Assembly (NCBI GenBank): GCA_015488755.1
Contig: WFNB01000118.1
Span: forward strand, 1 to 62,036
Source of the DNA: Gammaproteobacteria bacterium
GTDB taxonomy: Bacteria > Pseudomonadota > Gammaproteobacteria > GRL18
DNA: 62,036 nt
Direction of reading: 5' to 3'
Below the pieces are notes generated by a model, which was not told the origin of the DNA, made no database searches, and was given only the letters and a program-made list of their open reading frames with translations. The position numbers and the translations under genes are program-made. The stretch's first letter is position 1; the number at the start of each line of letters is the position of its first letter. Below, one piece after another: positions 55,661 through 62,036 of the stretch.

Positions 55661-56514
55661 TAGAGTCTCTCAAAAGTGTTACATAGATTCATTTTGCCAT
55701 TATTAAAGCCTTGCTTAAACCAATAGACTCTTTGCTTAGAGCTGCCATGAGTAAAGTTCTCTGGAGTGACATAGCCTCGGCTTTGTTTTTGCAATCGATC
55801 ATCACCAATCGCACTGGCCGCAACTAATGCCTCTTGTAAATCACCAGCATCTAAAATATGTTTACTGTCTTGAGCATGGTTTGCCCAGACACCGGCCAAG
55901 CAATCTGCTTGAAGTTCCAGCTTAACCGATAATTTATTGCCTTTTTCCTTACTTAATTGTTGCTTTGCTTGATGCACTTTGGTTGATATTCCCAGTAGAT
56001 TTTGCACATGATGACCCACTTCATGAGCAATGACATACGCCTGAGCAAAATCACCTGGGGCATTATGACGAGACTTTAATTCTTCATAAAAACTGAGGTC
56101 GATATAAACTTTTTTATCTGCTGGACAATAAAAAGGTCCAGTGGCTGAGCCGGCCATACCGCAAGCTGATTGTACGGATTGGGTAAATAAAACCAAACGA
56201 GGTTCTTGGTAACGTTTGCCTTGTGCTTTAAATAAGGCATTCCAAACATCTTCTGTATCGGCTAATACTACGGATACAAACTGAGCCAGTTGATTTTCAC
56301 TGGCAGAAGGCTGATACGATTGCTGTTGCGACTGATTATTATTCTGCGAGAGAGTCTTGCCTGCATTTAATACAACACTCGGATCAACACCAAAGTACAT
56401 CGCTACCAAAGCAAGAATAATTACCCCAATGCCACCACCACCGGCTTTTCGTCCAATACGCCGAGAGCGATTATCTTCAACATTACTGCTACGTCTGCGA
56501 TTTTTCCATTTCAT
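55660..56514 (-). CDS. YpfJ-type neutral zinc metallopeptidase
   Basis: A 284-aa protein. The N-terminus is basic with one membrane segment (GVIILALVAMYFGVDPSVVL). The catalytic zinc motif is in AYVIAHEVGHHVQNLLG (HExxH). The later DDRLQKQSRGYVTPENFTHGSS and QGFNNGKMNLCNTF are the family signature of the YpfJ/KPN_02809 group. The natural substrate is unknown. The downstream EndoU-like gene overlaps by one base. Confidence 0.88.
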   Translation of the reverse strand: MKWKNRRRSSNVEDNRSRRIGRKAGGGGIGVIILALVAMYFGVDPSVVLNAGKTLSQNNNQSQQQSYQPSASENQLAQFVSVVLADTEDVWNALFKAQGKRYQEPRLVLFTQSVQSACGMAGSATGPFYCPADKKVYIDLSFYEELKSRHNAPGDFAQAYVIAHEVGHHVQNLLGISTKVHQAKQQLSKEKGNKLSVKLELQADCLAGVWANHAQDSKHILDAGDLQEALVAASAIGDDRLQKQSRGYVTPENFTHGSSKQRVYWFKQGFNNGKMNLCNTFERL

Positions 56515-56541
56515 ATTGATTACCTATTGATACTATACACT

Positions 56542-58695
56542 TTAGCCTAAAGCCATTTCTTTAATACGTTGATAGTCTGTTTTCCCTGTGCCTAGTAAGG
56601 GAAGATCAGCAATTATGTTAATATTTTTGGGGACATTCAGTTCACTAATGGCATTCTTCTTTGCAAAGGCTGATAGTGCTTTTCTTTGTGCCTGTTCATA
56701 AGTGGTAAACAAAACCAATTGTTCGCCCTTGGCACTATCCGCAATACTGATCACGGCATGTTGCTCATCTGGCCAACACTGGCTGACCATATCTTCTACC
56801 ATAGATAAGGATACCATCTCACCACCAATCTTAGCAAAGCGCTTGACCCGCCCTTTAATACGAATAAAATTGTCCTCATCAATATCGACAATATCTCCCG
56901 TATCATACCATCCTTGACCCAATTCAGAGTCTGTTAATTCCAGAACACCGGGCTTATCATTACGAAAATAACCTTTCATAATATTCGGCCCTTTGACAAA
57001 AAGTTGCCCTCCGGTATCAATGCCGGGTATCGCTTTTAAATGATATTCCATGCCTGGCAATAGAGTCCCTACACAGCCGGTTTTGTATTCCAAAGGTGTG
57101 TTCATGGAAATCACTGGACTGGTTTCTGTGGCCCCATAGCCTTCTAAGATCCTTAAACCAAATTTTTCAGCATATAATAAAGCGGTTTCCTTTTGTACCG
57201 CTTCAGCCCCAGCAAACACATAACGAACACTGAAAAAATCATAATTATGGGCAAACTTTGCATAGCCTTTCAGAAAGGTATTGGTACCAAATAACATGGT
57301 GGCATTAATGTCATAGGCCACTTCTGGAATAATGCGATAATGCAGTGGTGATGGGTATAAAAAAACTTTCATACCATTTAATATGGCCACTAAGGTTGCC
57401 GTACTTAAACCAAAGGAATGAAATAAAGGCAGGGCATTAAGAATGACATCATTTTTATTAAAATCAATTTTAGTGCCTAATTGAATGGCATTACTAATAA
57501 TATTTTTATGACTTAACACCACACCTTTAGGTACACCCTCTGAACCGGAGGTAAACAAGACCACCGCCGCATCATCTGGCTGAACATCCTGCCATTGATG
57601 GGCATAGAAAATCCGTGGCATAAGACTGCATAGCAGGCCATAAAACTTATCTTGTCCTGTTACTTTTTGTGGCAAGTCTTCTAAATAAATCAATCGAACT
57701 TGCTTGGCTAAGGCACTTGCTAAGTCCTCCATATTCGCCACTTGAATAAAGCGTCTTGAGGAATAAACGGTGGTTATTTTAGCCGTTTCAATAGCTGATA
57801 AAAGCCCTTTTTGCCCAGCGCTATAGTTGAGCATAGCAGGTACTCTAGCCAGACTTTGTAAGGCTAAAAAACTCACCACCGTGGTATTCGTATTGGGCAA
57901 TAATAGACCCACCACATCCCCTTGCTCAGAATCATTAGCCATTAAACGAGATAATATACTGGTTTTTAGTAAGACTTGGCGATAATTTAAAGGCTGGCGT
58001 TCAATATCTTCTAAGATAACCTGTCCCGCACCGTGAATATCCCGTGCCTTTAATAATTTATCCATTAAGGTAATATGATTATTTGTAGTGGCATAAATCA
58101 TATTAATCATGATTTGCTTTAGGACTTTACCTGCCTCCATACGTCTGGCGCGACCCACAATACTGTCATCAATATTAATTGTCTGTGGTGGTAAAATGGT
58201 CAATTTTATTTTAGGGAAAAACTGACGATGCTCAATACCTTTTAGGCGACTAAAAAATGAACGCTGAGCGCCATCAATACGAATAGGCAGAACTTTAGCA
58301 CCTGATTTTAAAGCAATCAGACCAGGACCATCATAAATTTTCATCAAAGTACCGGTTACGGTGATCCGCCCTTCTGGAAAAATAACGGAACGTCGATCCT
58401 GTTCCAATTCTTTAATAAAGGACTTAATGGATAATGGGTTGACAGGATCCATAGGGAACAGGTGGACAATTTTACCAAAAGGTTTTACCCACCATTTTTC
58501 AGCCATTTGGGTATTAATTGCATAGGTCAGTCGATCAGGCAGAAAAATAGTTAATAAGACCGCATCCAGCAACGACGTATGATTAGCCACAATCATGACT
58601 CGCTGACCCGCTTTATGATAATTTTCTATGCCCTCAAGCTCTACCCGAAAGAGGAGTTGTAAAATAAAACGTATTATTTGCTTTGCTATTGCCAT
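56542..58695 (-). CDS. aas: Bifunctional acyl-ACP synthetase / lysophospholipid acyltransferase
   Basis: A 717-aa protein. Residues 1-190 are a PlsC acyltransferase domain with NHTSLLDAV (His39, Asp44) and FPEGRI. Residues about 200-700 are an AMP-binding enzyme with LFTSGSEGVPKGVVLSHKN and GYGATETSPVIS. This is Aas: it activates fatty acids onto bound ACP and re-acylates lysophosphatidylethanolamine. The LplT transporter, fused or adjacent in some genomes, is not present here. Confidence 0.92.
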   Translation of the reverse strand: MAIAKQIIRFILQLLFRVELEGIENYHKAGQRVMIVANHTSLLDAVLLTIFLPDRLTYAINTQMAEKWWVKPFGKIVHLFPMDPVNPLSIKSFIKELEQDRRSVIFPEGRITVTGTLMKIYDGPGLIALKSGAKVLPIRIDGAQRSFFSRLKGIEHRQFFPKIKLTILPPQTINIDDSIVGRARRMEAGKVLKQIMINMIYATTNNHITLMDKLLKARDIHGAGQVILEDIERQPLNYRQVLLKTSILSRLMANDSEQGDVVGLLLPNTNTTVVSFLALQSLARVPAMLNYSAGQKGLLSAIETAKITTVYSSRRFIQVANMEDLASALAKQVRLIYLEDLPQKVTGQDKFYGLLCSLMPRIFYAHQWQDVQPDDAAVVLFTSGSEGVPKGVVLSHKNIISNAIQLGTKIDFNKNDVILNALPLFHSFGLSTATLVAILNGMKVFLYPSPLHYRIIPEVAYDINATMLFGTNTFLKGYAKFAHNYDFFSVRYVFAGAEAVQKETALLYAEKFGLRILEGYGATETSPVISMNTPLEYKTGCVGTLLPGMEYHLKAIPGIDTGGQLFVKGPNIMKGYFRNDKPGVLELTDSELGQGWYDTGDIVDIDEDNFIRIKGRVKRFAKIGGEMVSLSMVEDMVSQCWPDEQHAVISIADSAKGEQLVLFTTYEQAQRKALSAFAKKNAISELNVPKNINIIADLPLLGTGKTDYQRIKEMALG

Positions 58696-58873
58696 GATTT
58701 AGCCCTTTTAAAAAATCTAGGATTATTTATATGCATAAGAATAATTAAACGTTGTTCAATTGTCAATTATTATCCTGACTTAAGTTTATACTCAATACGC
58801 TTAAATCTAAATACATCTGTTGAACCATAGCTGAAAAGTAGGGGTAATAACCCTTATTTGCATCACTTGCCCA

Positions 58874-59575
58874 TCACATAGCTTCACCATCACACATCTT
58901 TTTTTGTTCATAAGCAATCATATCATCCAAAGTCCTGCCTGGTTCATTCAGGTAATGTTCCTGAGATATTGTATGAGAATTAATTCTATCCAGTCGAAAA
59001 TTTCTGAATGCTTGCCGAGATTCACACCACGCACCGAGCGTCCAGACTTTTCCCCAAAAAAATAATCCCAAAGGCCAGATAATACGTTCTGATCTTGTTC
59101 CATCCGCACGCCTATAAACTAAAGTGACTTTATTACAATGATCTATCGCATTACGTAAGTCACTCATAGTCGTCGCAACCTCTGTAGAAATTTGCACCAT
59201 GGGAGAAAATAACCGTGCCTGATCGAGCTTTCCTTTTAATGCATCAGGCAACACTGTTTCAACTTTACTCAGTACAGATTGTGCCGCTTTTGCTAATTCA
59301 GTATCTGACCAGCTCTGGACAATGCGCGCACCCAGTGACAACGCTGTTAATTCATTTTGAGTAAACATCAAAGGTGGCAAATCATAGCCACGTCTAAGCA
59401 CATAGCCGATGCCAGCTTCACCTTCAATTGGCACGCCAGACATCATTAAATCCTGCATATCTCTATATATTGTTCGTTCAGACACTTCAAGTACTTGTGA
59501 CAACCAAAATGCAGTGGTCACTCGACGTGAACGCAAAAACTGAACAATTTGAAATAATCGATCAGCACGACGCAT
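58874..59575 (-). CDS. YafY/WYL-type transcriptional regulator
   Basis: A 233-aa regulator. An N-terminal HTH_11 winged helix (RRADRLFQIVQFLRSRRVTT, VSERTIYRDMQDLMMSGV) is followed by a WYL effector domain (VTLVYRRADGTRSERIIWPLGLFF). WYL domains bind nucleotides or other ligands. It lies 60 bp after the VOC gene on the same strand and likely shares its transcript. Confidence 0.85.
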   Translation of the reverse strand: MRRADRLFQIVQFLRSRRVTTAFWLSQVLEVSERTIYRDMQDLMMSGVPIEGEAGIGYVLRRGYDLPPLMFTQNELTALSLGARIVQSWSDTELAKAAQSVLSKVETVLPDALKGKLDQARLFSPMVQISTEVATTMSDLRNAIDHCNKVTLVYRRADGTRSERIIWPLGLFFWGKVWTLGAWCESRQAFRNFRLDRINSHTISQEHYLNEPGRTLDDMIAYEQKKMCDGEAM

Positions 59576-59635
59576 CAGCGGTCATTAACCTCCATGATTA
59601 TACATTTATCAGGTATCAAGTAATCAGATATTCGT

Positions 59636-60028
59636 TTAACAGGATTTCTTATCATAAGTAATCAGCATCAAAGATGCACCCTGAGGGTCACTGATGACAC
59701 AGAATCGTCCAACATCAGGAATATCTTGAGGTGCCAGCATAACTTTTCCACCCAGCTCTTCTGCCTGTTTTGCACTGGTTTCTACATCATCAACTGTTAC
59801 ATAAGCACCCCACATTGGCTGCATGTTACCTGCTTCAGGCGGTGTAGCCATGATACCAGCTACTTCTTGTCCATCTTTCTTAGCCATAGTATAGCCCATG
59901 TCACAATTCGCCATATCTTCCCACACCCAACCAAATAATTTTCCATAAAAAACTTTTGCTGCGTTCACGTCTGTTGTCATTAACTCGTTCCAACTGAAGG
60001 AACCATGTTGTTTCATTGCTTCACTCAT
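59636..60028 (-). CDS. VOC/glyoxalase family protein
   Basis: A 130-aa single vicinal-oxygen-chelate domain: SFSWNELMTTDVNAAKVFYGKLFGWVWED at the start, then MWGAYVTVDDVETSAKQAEELGGKV and a final ISDPQGASLMLITY. The glyoxalase metal ligands are not obvious, so the substrate is unknown. It precedes the YafY regulator. Confidence 0.85.
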   Translation of the reverse strand: MSEAMKQHGSFSWNELMTTDVNAAKVFYGKLFGWVWEDMANCDMGYTMAKKDGQEVAGIMATPPEAGNMQPMWGAYVTVDDVETSAKQAEELGGKVMLAPQDIPDVGRFCVISDPQGASLMLITYDKKSC

Positions 60029-60181
60029 TGTTATTCTCTCTTTTTTATTTAAAGTCTAAATACCATATCACAGTCCTCCTGACAGCCTAATGTCAGGAGA
60101 GATGAAACAATGGAAAAATATGTGTGAGTATTAAATAACTAGTTCCTCCCTTTGCAGTTAGTTTTTTCACCTGCAATATTG

Positions 60182-60406
60182 CTAACTCTCAGGGTTAAAA
60201 TCATCCTGAACAAATTCTAGGATATCACCTGGCTGGCACTCCAAAGTCTGACAAATTTTCTCCAGTGTGGAGAAGCGAACGCCCTTAACTTTACTGTTGC
60301 GTAGCAGCGATAAATTCTGCTCGGTAATACCAATTTCAGTGGCAAGTTCTTTACCGCGAATCTTACGTTTAGCCATCATGACACCTAAATTAACAACTAT
60401 AGGCAT
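60182..60406 (-). CDS. YozG-like helix-turn-helix regulator
   Basis: A 74-aa Cro/C1-type DNA-binding protein. ELATEIGITEQNLSLLRN is the helix-turn-helix, and RFSTLEKICQTLECQPGDIL closes it, the pattern of YozG. It follows the DUF2975 gene by 9 bp. The DUF2975-YozG pair is widespread; such regulators are thought to control their own operon. Confidence 0.88.
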   Translation of the reverse strand: MPIVVNLGVMMAKRKIRGKELATEIGITEQNLSLLRNSKVKGVRFSTLEKICQTLECQPGDILEFVQDDFNPES

Positions 60407-60415
60407 TGATATCCC

Positions 60416-60937
60416 CTAGATAAACTGCTTGTTTTCGTTTTCGAGCTTACAGCCTCTAACTAATAGTTCACTCATTACCCACATTATCATGGCCTGTGCG
60501 ATCACTATAACTTCACCACTCCCCACGGAAACAGAGAGCATTTTCTGACCCGCAGGATGGTTCATTGATAATAGCACACTGGAAATAGAGAAGATCAAGG
60601 GCTTGGCAAGTGCCTGTGCAAACAGCAAGATTGAAAACGATCGTAGATCGCGACTATTACTGTGATTAAAGAGCTGTCCTTTCGAAAAGTTTGAGAACGC
60701 ACGGCGTAAAAAATAGAGGCCAGCTAAACCAGTGGCAACATAAAAGACAGTCAACAGCCACAAGCTGTACCACTGCATGTTGGAGACGGTCTGCCATTGT
60801 ATCGACAGGCCTAAGTTACTTCTGGCTATGGTGGAAAATTGCTCAATATTGATCAGGAAATATAGGGCAATAAAGGGGGTTGTAATAAGTATTGCCATAC
60901 AGCCCATGGCGATTAACCGTGAAAATTGTCGTATCAT
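60416..60937 (-). CDS. DUF2975 membrane protein
   Basis: About 173 aa with four hydrophobic segments (LIAMGCMAILITTPFIALYF, LWLLTVFYVATGLAGLYFL and two more), the DUF2975 layout. I start at 60937 because GGAG lies 6 nt upstream; the ATG at 60955 lacks one. It is paired with the YozG-like regulator downstream. Confidence 0.82.
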   Translation of the reverse strand: MIRQFSRLIAMGCMAILITTPFIALYFLINIEQFSTIARSNLGLSIQWQTVSNMQWYSLWLLTVFYVATGLAGLYFLRRAFSNFSKGQLFNHSNSRDLRSFSILLFAQALAKPLIFSISSVLLSMNHPAGQKMLSVSVGSGEVIVIAQAMIMWVMSELLVRGCKLENENKQFI

Positions 60938-60953
60938 ATAAACTCCACTTGAC

Positions 60954-60988
60954 ATTATTGTTTTGCAATAATATATTATCGTTTTACA
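60954..60988. promoter_or_regulatory. Candidate operator in the DUF2975 / Rap1a-like divergent gap
   Basis: ATTATTGTTTTGCA (60954-60967) and ATTATCGTTTTACA (60975-60988) match at 12 of 14 positions and are offset by 21 bp, about two helical turns. They lie between two divergent starts. The YozG-like regulator of the same operon is the natural candidate ligand. Confidence 0.4.
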
Positions 60989-61014
60989 GCAATTATATCA
61001 AGGGAATTGTACCC

Positions 61015-61368
61015 ATGAATGTTCGTTTACTCGCAAACACTCTTGTTACCCTGCTATTAACTCTGCATGCCACCAGCACTACCGCGCTGACGATGAAGCA
61101 GGTTTCTGACATCTGTCATTCATCTCCTAGCGAATGCAGCGATCATCCAATTATTCAGGCTTATGTTGGCGGAGCTCTTGACCTGCTAGCGACGCTCGAC
61201 GAACAGACGGATTATCTGGAAAAAGTGTATTGCAAGAAGCCAAAAACGTTATTTGATGTGCCGGCTATTATTCGCTTTATGGAGTTACGGAGTGAACAAT
61301 ACGCCTCGGACAATGCAATGCTGGTGTTGGTGCGTTACTTTGAAGAACATGGCGGCTGTCGGCCATGA
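61015..61368 (+). CDS. Rap1a/Tai-like secreted protein
   Basis: A 117-aa exported protein; the start at 61015 has AGGGAA about 9 nt upstream and gives a clean signal peptide ending near STTA. The mature part resembles the Rap1a/Tai immunity fold: Cys-spaced helices (ICHSSPSEC, YVGGALDLL, YCKKP) and a closing GGC. Rap1a-type proteins protect against type VI secretion toxins, but solitary homologs have unknown roles. Base composition is visibly more GC-rich than the backbone. It overlaps the lipoprotein gene by 4 bp. Confidence 0.5.
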   Translation: MNVRLLANTLVTLLLTLHATSTTALTMKQVSDICHSSPSECSDHPIIQAYVGGALDLLATLDEQTDYLEKVYCKKPKTLFDVPAIIRFMELRSEQYASDNAMLVLVRYFEEHGGCRP

Positions 61369-61553
61369 ATAAATTGCTGATAGTTTTAGCTATATTTAAC
61401 ATCGCTGGGTGCAGCAACAAAGAGGTATATGATAAATTGCGCCTAGATGAGCGTAACAAGTGTGTTAAAGAGCCGCCGACCACCTATTTTGAATGCATTG
61501 AACGTACAAGTAAACCCTACGAGGAATATGAGCGTGAGCGCAAAGAAATATAA
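61365..61553 (+). CDS. Small lipoprotein
   Basis: A 62-aa protein. The signal LLIVLAIFNIAGC is a lipobox-type peptide with the lipidated Cys at residue 16. The mature part is about 46 residues, charged, with two further Cys (KCVKEP, FECIER). No family is recognised. Its start overlaps the Rap1a-like stop (ATGA), so they form a two-gene unit, possibly an entry-exclusion or immunity-like pair. Confidence 0.6.
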   Translation: MNKLLIVLAIFNIAGCSNKEVYDKLRLDERNKCVKEPPTTYFECIERTSKPYEEYERERKEI

Positions 61554-61601
61554 ACATCAGAGATGCAGAGACAGATTGCTGATTGAAAACATGGAGGAAT
61601 A

Positions 61602-61835
61602 ATGAAGTTTCTTAAATTGACGGATACAAATATAACAGATGAACACATTTGCTGTGCCATAAGCGATAAGAAATGTAACGACGGCTATCAAATGAAAAAA
61701 GACTGGTTAAAATCAGAATTCAAGAATGGATATACATTCCAAAAAACGGACGTTCGAGGAAAAGTATTCATTGAATATGTTCCTATCGAAGTAAGCGATC
61801 ATTCCCCAACGTTCTTCCAAGGCAACCCTAAATAA
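61602..61835 (+). pseudogene. GNAT/YoaP-type gene truncated by IS66
   Basis: Codons 1-63 (to 61790) match the N-terminal region of GNAT acetyltransferase-YoaP proteins: EHICCAISDKKC, KKDWLKSEFKNGYTF and VRGKVFIEYVPIE. In intact relatives this continues with an acetyl-CoA-binding domain. Here the next base begins an IS66-type end (GTAAGCG), and the frame reads only 14 more IS-derived codons before a stop. A GGAGG ribosome binding site precedes the ATG. The rest of the gene should lie beyond the IS, outside this window. Confidence 0.75.
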
Positions 61836-62036
61836 AATATTCTTAAGCCTCCTGAAATTGAGTAGCTAGGAGGCTATTATGAATACCCCACATCGTAAAG
61901 TAGTTCATCGCAAAGCAGAATACTGGCAAGACAAAATCAACCATTGGAAATCCAGTAATTTAACCCAAGTTGAATTTTGTCACCAACATGGATTAGCCAT
62001 GAGTACTTTTCATAATTGGCAGAAAAAACTTAGAGC
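61791..62036 (+). mobile_element. IS66-family insertion sequence, left end, cut by the window
   Basis: The left terminus GTAAGCGATCATTCCCCAAC begins at 61791; IS66-family ends begin with GTAAGCG. About 88 bp inside it tnpA starts. IS66 elements usually make an 8-bp target duplication; the eight bases before the end (CTATCGAA, 61783-61790) are the predicted one. The remaining genes (tnpB, tnpC) and the right end are outside. Confidence 0.85.
61879..62036 (+). CDS. tnpA: IS66 accessory protein TnpA, partial
   Basis: At least 52 codons from ATG 61879, preceded by a strong AGGAGG (61868-61873). The sequence EYWQDKINHWKSSNLTQVEF and HGLAMSTFHNWQKKLR is the TnpA pattern: W-x6-W then an HTH ending in F-x2-W-x2-KL. 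TnpA assists the TnpC transposase. The frame runs off the right edge. Confidence 0.88.
   Translation, partial: MNTPHRKVVHRKAEYWQDKINHWKSSNLTQVEFCHQHGLAMSTFHNWQKKLR

Noticed and set aside
1-62036. CRISPR arrays, rRNA or tRNA genes, prophage
   Set aside because: No regularly spaced repeats, no rRNA-like stretches, no T-loop GGTTCRANNCC-type signatures in a cloverleaf context, and no phage structural genes were seen on reading. A covariance-model scan would settle tRNAs.

Overview
The window is chromosomal DNA from an AT-rich gammaproteobacterium. Gene-order landmarks support this: pcnB-folK-panB-panC-panD on one strand, xseB-ispA-dxs, ampD, and a complete fimT-pilV-pilW-pilX-pilY1-pilE minor-pilin operon. 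NnrS, SirB2, CNP1-like, DUF1631 and DUF2797 proteins point the same way. The species cannot be named from sequence reading alone. I saw no rRNA, tRNA or CRISPR array.

Layout. Positions 1-430 hold two small minus-strand membrane ORFs at the edge. Positions 429-17878 carry the conserved minus-strand backbone panD / panC-panB / folK-pcnB, split in two places. An 11-kb glycan island (894-11963) sits between panD and panC. A twin-arginine DUF1513 protein plus a polytopic Fe-S protein (13826-16006) sits between panB and folK. The island has a GT39/ArnT-like transferase and an FAD oxidoreductase facing one way. Facing the other way are a TMTC-like TPR membrane protein and a sugar-nucleotide set: C-methyltransferase, DegT aminotransferase, two SDRs, FdtA-type ketoisomerase and RmlC. 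Positions 17928-23275 hold a CNP1-like protein, the isoprenoid genes xseB-ispA-dxs, a DUF2797 protein and ampD. Positions 23524-30339 hold a DUF1631 protein with a membrane aspartic protease, a sodium:alanine symporter, nadC and thiO.

Positions 30501-37260 are a seven-gene type IV pilus minor-pilin/PilY1 operon with two strong RNA hairpins inside it. Positions 37663-46564 hold nnrS, sirB2, folB with a second folK, an HDOD protein, a MEMO1-family protein, ridA, a pteridine reductase, a MidA-type methyltransferase, uppP and a VanZ-like gene. Positions 46616-53606 are a signalling block: TPR-like protein, hybrid histidine kinase, CHASE2-GGDEF protein, LysM-FecR protein and response regulator. 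Positions 53900-58695 hold a DUF4332/DUF937 pair, a secreted EndoU-like protein coupled to a YpfJ-type metallopeptidase, and the bifunctional acyltransferase/acyl-ACP synthetase aas. From 58874 the content becomes accessory: YafY/WYL regulator, VOC protein, DUF2975 with a YozG-like regulator, a Rap1a/Tai-like secreted protein, a small lipoprotein, and a gene cut by an IS66-family element that runs off the right edge.

Three observations stand out. (1) A 187-bp palindromic, MITE-like repeat occurs twice in opposite orientation (11211-11397 and 28033-28219), with a one-arm remnant at 46561-46611. It touches the stop codon of one gene and the 5' leader of another. (2) The glycan island predicts a dTDP-sugar that is 3-amino, 3-C-methyl and 6-deoxy, resembling vancosamine-type biosynthesis but entering through an FdtA ketoisomerase. 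(3) The IS66 left end can be placed at base 61791, where it truncates a GNAT/YoaP-type gene after 63 codons.
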